Source: Paenibacillus sp. LS1 (GTDB lineage Bacteria > Bacillota > Bacilli > Paenibacillales > Paenibacillaceae). From it: 64,000 bases of DNA. Below, one piece after another: positions 60,660 to 64,000 of the stretch (position 1 is its first letter; every line of letters starts with the position of its first letter). The position numbers and the translations under genes are program-made. The stretch spans positions 62,001 through 126,000 of the forward strand of contig NZ_JAPDOE010000006.1 of assembly GCF_026013365.1 (NCBI RefSeq). The letters are read 5' to 3'. The notes beneath the pieces are model-generated. The model was not told the origin of the DNA. It saw only the letters and a list, made by a program, of their open reading frames with translations, and did no database searches.

Positions 60660-62594
60660 ATGCAAGGTCAAGGCAAGCTGCTGATTATCGGGTTTGGTCC
60701 GGGAGCGATGGAACATATCACGAAGCGGGCACTCGAGGCACTTCAGGAGAGCGAGGTTATTATCGGATACAATACTTATGTGGATCTTATCCGACCTCTG
60801 TTGAACGGGCAAGCGATTGTACGCACAGGCATGACGGAGGAAGTAAGCCGCGCACAAGAAGCGGTCAGACAGGCGGAGATGGGCAAAATTGTTGCCGTAA
60901 TCTCCAGTGGTGATGCAGGCGTCTATGGTATGGCAGGTTTGGTATACGAGGTGCTGATGGAGCAAGGCTGGAAGCCGGATACCGGTGTCGCCGTGGAAGT
61001 TATTCCGGGCGTGTCGGCCATTCAGTCTTGTGCTTCACTGCTGGGTGCTCCCGTCATGCATGATGCATGTACGATCAGCCTCAGTGATCACCTCACGCCG
61101 TGGGAGACCATTATTCGCCGGGTCGAAGCTGCAGCGTCCGCTGATTTTGTCATTGCTCTGTACAATCCACGCAGTGGACGGCGTACACGTCAAATCGTGG
61201 AGACGCAGGAAATGATCCTGCGTTATCGTGACCCGCAGACCCCGGTAGGTCTGGTGAAAAGTGCATATCGTGAGCGTCAGGACGTCGTCATGACCACACT
61301 GGAGGATATGCTGAATCATGATATCGGCATGCTGACGACGGTGATCATCGGCAACTCCTCGACCATGATGTACGAAGGACTCATGGTCACACCGCGCGGT
61401 TATCAGCGGAAATATACGCTGAACACCGCGGAACAGTCGCTCAGACCTCATGAGCGACTGCGCACGGAAGCCGAGCCATGGTCGCTCGGCGCAAGGGAAG
61501 CCCGCGCTACCGCCTCCGGCGAGGCAGCGGGTGAGAGCGCGGCCAGCGATGCAGTGGCCGCGCAGCCACAGGCGGAGCCAGCCCTGCGCGGCGCAAGCGC
61601 CGGAGCGGGCACAGCCCCGCAAGGGCAGCCGCCCGCTGGCGCCGGGGCTGCTGCCGCTATGCCTGCGGCAAGCCCGGCGAGCAGCACTGGCGGCACCGCC
61701 GTGCTGGCCGGCGAGCGACCTGAGCCCGTTGCGGCAGAGGCCGCTCCGGGCCGAGTCGCGGAAAAGCCACGCGCCGGCGCAGCTGCGCTCGCCGCAGAGG
61801 CGCTGACGCGGCTCGCGGCAGGCGGAGCGCTCGCGGGCGAATCGGCGAGCCGCTGGCTGGATGCAGCAGCGCCGAGCCGAACGGCAAGTGCGCAGCAGGC
61901 CGCGACCGCAACGGCGGTACGCACTGCGCCCGAGCCTGGGCGCAAGGCGCCGCTGTTCGAAGTCGGCGTGTCGCCCGGCGTGGGCAACAAAAAATTCACC
62001 GCCGCCCAGATGGCGCTGCTGGCGCAGTGTGCAAGTGAAGACGGCGAACTGGAATACACGCCGGAGCACCAGATTATTTTGAGAGTGCCGACGTTTGAAC
62101 CGGACTCGTTGGTTGAAGAGCTGCGTGCAGCGAATTTTATCGTTGTGCCGATCGGCGATGTCATCAAGGTGAAGGCCTGTGACTTCTGCAACATGGAGAA
62201 GGACGATGCTGTCCCGATGGCTAACCATCTGCAGGCCGTGATTGGCGGACTGGGTGCACCCAAAGAAACGAGTGTGGCATTGAATGGTTGCGGTATGGCA
62301 TGTTACGGGGCAGTGCTGGAGGATATCGGCATCGTGTACCGCAAAGGTGCATATGACCTGTTCCTCGGGGGCAAGAAGTTCGGCCGTAATGCTCACCCTG
62401 CCCAGCCCGTAGCGGAGGGAATTCCGGGTGACCAGATTGGTGGGATTGTGGAACGGATTGTAGCCGATTACAAGGAAAAAGGCCATCCGAACGAGCGATT
62501 CCACAAATTCTTCAAACGAGTTGGTGTAATTCAGGGCTTCCGCCATGTGGATGCACCGGTCACGGTAGAAGTAAATCCGATATGTGGTGACTAA
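60660..62594 (+). CDS. cbiH60: CbiH60-type precorrin/cobalt-precorrin-3 C17-methyltransferase fused to a nitrite-reductase-like domain
   Basis: A 644-residue fusion. Residues 1 to about 250 are a CbiH/CobJ methyltransferase (IIGFGPGAMEHITKRAL, VISSGDAGVYGMAG, VIPGVSAIQSCA, ALYNPRSGRR). It contracts the corrin ring. Residues about 258-430 are an Ala/Pro/Gly-rich linker whose DNA is extremely GC-rich. Residues 432-644 resemble a nitrite/sulfite reductase half with Cys507, Cys510, Cys544 and Cys548 for a 4Fe-4S cluster. The same fusion is known as CbiH60 in B. megaterium, where it also precedes cbiX. The long linker is unusual. Confidence 0.88.
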   Translation: MQGQGKLLIIGFGPGAMEHITKRALEALQESEVIIGYNTYVDLIRPLLNGQAIVRTGMTEEVSRAQEAVRQAEMGKIVAVISSGDAGVYGMAGLVYEVLMEQGWKPDTGVAVEVIPGVSAIQSCASLLGAPVMHDACTISLSDHLTPWETIIRRVEAAASADFVIALYNPRSGRRTRQIVETQEMILRYRDPQTPVGLVKSAYRERQDVVMTTLEDMLNHDIGMLTTVIIGNSSTMMYEGLMVTPRGYQRKYTLNTAEQSLRPHERLRTEAEPWSLGAREARATASGEAAGESAASDAVAAQPQAEPALRGASAGAGTAPQGQPPAGAGAAAAMPAASPASSTGGTAVLAGERPEPVAAEAAPGRVAEKPRAGAAALAAEALTRLAAGGALAGESASRWLDAAAPSRTASAQQAATATAVRTAPEPGRKAPLFEVGVSPGVGNKKFTAAQMALLAQCASEDGELEYTPEHQIILRVPTFEPDSLVEELRAANFIVVPIGDVIKVKACDFCNMEKDDAVPMANHLQAVIGGLGAPKETSVALNGCGMACYGAVLEDIGIVYRKGAYDLFLGGKKFGRNAHPAQPVAEGIPGDQIGGIVERIVADYKEKGHPNERFHKFFKRVGVIQGFRHVDAPVTVEVNPICGD

Positions 62595-62865
62595 TTCCTT
62601 ACTAAATCCTGACTAAGCCTTGATTAAGTCCTTGACTGAATCGCTTCCTTCGGGAAGACGTGATGGTGTAACTTGTCAGGCGTATCTAATATTTTGCAAT
62701 ATTCGCTGAATTTCAGCTGACATAGATGGATTGATTATTACGAGTAATGTAACGAATGGATGGAATGATTGGTTTGACGTCGTTTTTGCCGGATGAACTG
62801 GAATGCCAGAACAATGAATATGAAAAGTCTGATCTGCGGGTCAGACGGGGGAGGAATAACAGAAG

Positions 62866-64000
62866 ATGGATGCAATATTATTGGTGGGACACGGGAGTCG
62901 TGATCCTGAGGGGAACCGGGAACTGAAGGAATTTGCAAGTGAGGTAGCGGCGAAGGCGCCGGAGAATACGTTGGTAGAGACCTGTTTTCTGGAGTTAACG
63001 AGACCAAGTATTGCGGAAGGTGTTGCCGCTTGTGTGGATCGAGGGGCAACACGTGTCGTGTTGGTACCGATCATTTTGTTTGCTGCCGGTCATGCCAAGA
63101 TTGATATTCCTAACGCTATTGACCGTGCTAAGGCACGTTATCCGCAGGTGGAATTCGTATATGGTCGTCCCATCGGTGTTCATGAGAAAGTCGTTCAAAT
63201 CATGCAGACCCGTCTGCAAGAAGCTCAACCTGTACTTGTCGCATCCCAAGGCGGAACAGCGGTAGCGGCTCCACCTGCTCCGGTAACGGATGAAGAGACC
63301 GCAGTACTGGTACTTGGACGGGGAAGCAGTGACCCGGATGCCAACAGTGACTTTTTCAAAATGACCCGGATGTTGTGGGAGAAACTGCCCTACAAGTGGA
63401 CGGAAAGCAGCTTTATCGGCGTGACTCAGCCATCATTCCCAGATGGATTAGAGCGCTGTCTGTTGTTGGGTGCAAAGAAAATCATCATCATGCCTTATTT
63501 CCTGTTCACAGGTGTACTGATCAAGCGCATTGATGAAATGACTGCGGAATTTGCAGCGGCACATCCAGACATTCAGGTCGAGGTTGGCGGATACTTTGGA
63601 TTTCACCCGAAGCTGGTTGAACTCGTACTGGAGCGGGCCCATGAGGGGTTATACGGACGTGTAACAGCCAACTGTGACAACTGCCAATTCAGACTTGAAG
63701 CAGCCAAACACCATCATCACCATCATGATCACGACCATGGGCATGACCACGATCATCACCATGATCACGACCACGACCATGATCACCATCATCACGATCA
63801 CGAGCATAGTCATGATCACCATCATGAACACAGCCATGCGCACCATCGCGATCATTCGGATCATGATCACACGCATCATCATGACGAGCATGACCATAAG
63901 CACGTACATGCACATGATGACCACTCGCATAAGCATGACCACGATCATGATCACAATCAGACTGCCGTCGATCGTCAAGCGTCACTCGATTATCATCATG
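62866..64000 (+). CDS. cbiX: Sirohydrochlorin cobaltochelatase CbiX, long form with His-rich tail (3' end outside the window)
   Basis: The frame is open from ATG 62866 to the window end (378 codons, no stop). Two chelatase halves start with LLVGHGSRDPEGNRELKEF (in part) and LVLGRGSSDPDANSDFFKM (in part). The first His and the later metal-site residues are present. A CDNC pair (Cys270, Cys273) recalls the MXCXXC 4Fe-4S motif of long CbiX. From residue 282 about 80 residues follow of which more than half are His, mixed with Asp. It inserts cobalt into sirohydrochlorin. GGGGAGGA precedes the ATG. The gene is the second in the riboswitch-controlled operon. Confidence 0.9.
   Translation, partial: MDAILLVGHGSRDPEGNRELKEFASEVAAKAPENTLVETCFLELTRPSIAEGVAACVDRGATRVVLVPIILFAAGHAKIDIPNAIDRAKARYPQVEFVYGRPIGVHEKVVQIMQTRLQEAQPVLVASQGGTAVAAPPAPVTDEETAVLVLGRGSSDPDANSDFFKMTRMLWEKLPYKWTESSFIGVTQPSFPDGLERCLLLGAKKIIIMPYFLFTGVLIKRIDEMTAEFAAAHPDIQVEVGGYFGFHPKLVELVLERAHEGLYGRVTANCDNCQFRLEAAKHHHHHHDHDHGHDHDHHHDHDHDHDHHHHDHEHSHDHHHEHSHAHHRDHSDHDHTHHHDEHDHKHVHAHDDHSHKHDHDHDHNQTAVDRQASLDYHH

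Noticed and set aside
61035..62546. 503-codon antisense frame opposite cbiH60
   Set aside because: It is a product of the GC-rich linker and the codon pattern of the sense gene; it has no ribosome site or recognisable domain.
62756..62927. A short plus-strand frame (about 57 codons) overlapping the cbiX start
   Set aside because: It was considered as a possible cbiW-like gene, but it has no ribosome site and its second half only reads cbiX in another frame.
63649..63985. Two antisense frames rich in Met/Val or in His/Asp/Gly opposite the cbiX tail
   Set aside because: They are complements of the CAT/CAC/GAT codon run and do not look like real proteins.

Overview
The window looks like a chromosomal segment of a spore-forming Gram-positive bacterium, most likely Paenibacillus or a close relative. 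This rests on strong AGGAGG-type ribosome binding sites, a complete gerA-type germinant receptor operon, lipoprotein signal sequences, a PerR/KatA/Dps peroxide set, a stand-alone bacterial NO synthase and a B. megaterium-style anaerobic cobalamin operon (CbiH fused to a nitrite-reductase-like domain, then a His-tailed CbiX). Base composition looks close to half G+C, with local GC-rich patches in efeB and in the CbiH linker. The genus is inferred. No rRNA, tRNA, CRISPR array, prophage or complete insertion sequence was seen.

Layout. 1-3 kb: a truncated membrane sensor, a DUF3105 membrane protein behind a BlaI-type operator, and a zinc-ribbon/Yip1 protein. 3.2-7.4 kb: efeO-efeB-efeU iron uptake behind a Fur box. 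7.7-15.4 kb: a DUF2294 gene, then a PotD/PotBC/PotA-like ABC transporter interleaved with a nucleoside hydrolase and an adenine deaminase, suggesting purine scavenging. 15.6-22 kb: small genes, a HAD phosphatase, a cupin, Dps, NO synthase, Nudix and an MFS transporter. 22.3-26 kb: a classical potABCD operon. 26.4-36.6 kb: a Lia-like membrane protein, a CDF transporter, a SUKH protein, a LigB-type dioxygenase plus esterase, a glyoxalase, an XRE-cupin regulator, an SDR, a PadR-HAAS-DUF4097 operon and a FAD/Rieske oxidoreductase. 37-47.8 kb: a multidomain GH3 enzyme, a soluble MCP-like protein, nrdD-nrdG behind NrdR and FNR-type sites, a degenerate hybrid kinase, an aldo/keto reductase and a diguanylate cyclase. 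48-53 kb: perR, an atypical OmpR-like regulator, katA, then blaI-M56 peptidase-doxX. 53.3-64 kb: pirin, a hypothetical gene, gerA-gerC-small gene-gerB, hemD, a cobalamin riboswitch, cbiH60 and a partial cbiX.

Regulatory themes. Three matching PerR-type boxes link perR, katA and dps. One operator form, CACTAC-N5-GTAGTG, occurs at the blaI promoter and 50 kb away in front of the DUF3105 gene, suggesting a small BlaI regulon. A Fur box covers the efe promoter, a cobalamin riboswitch precedes cbiH60, and a leader ending in an intrinsic terminator precedes the purine-linked binding protein.

Repeats. A structured intergenic repeat family has four copies (about 1.9, 9.5, 10.7 and 26.3 kb); two of them bracket the nucleoside hydrolase gene. 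One MITE-like element with CTAG target duplications lies at 32.77-32.93 kb, and a solo end of the same type lies at 54.43 kb.
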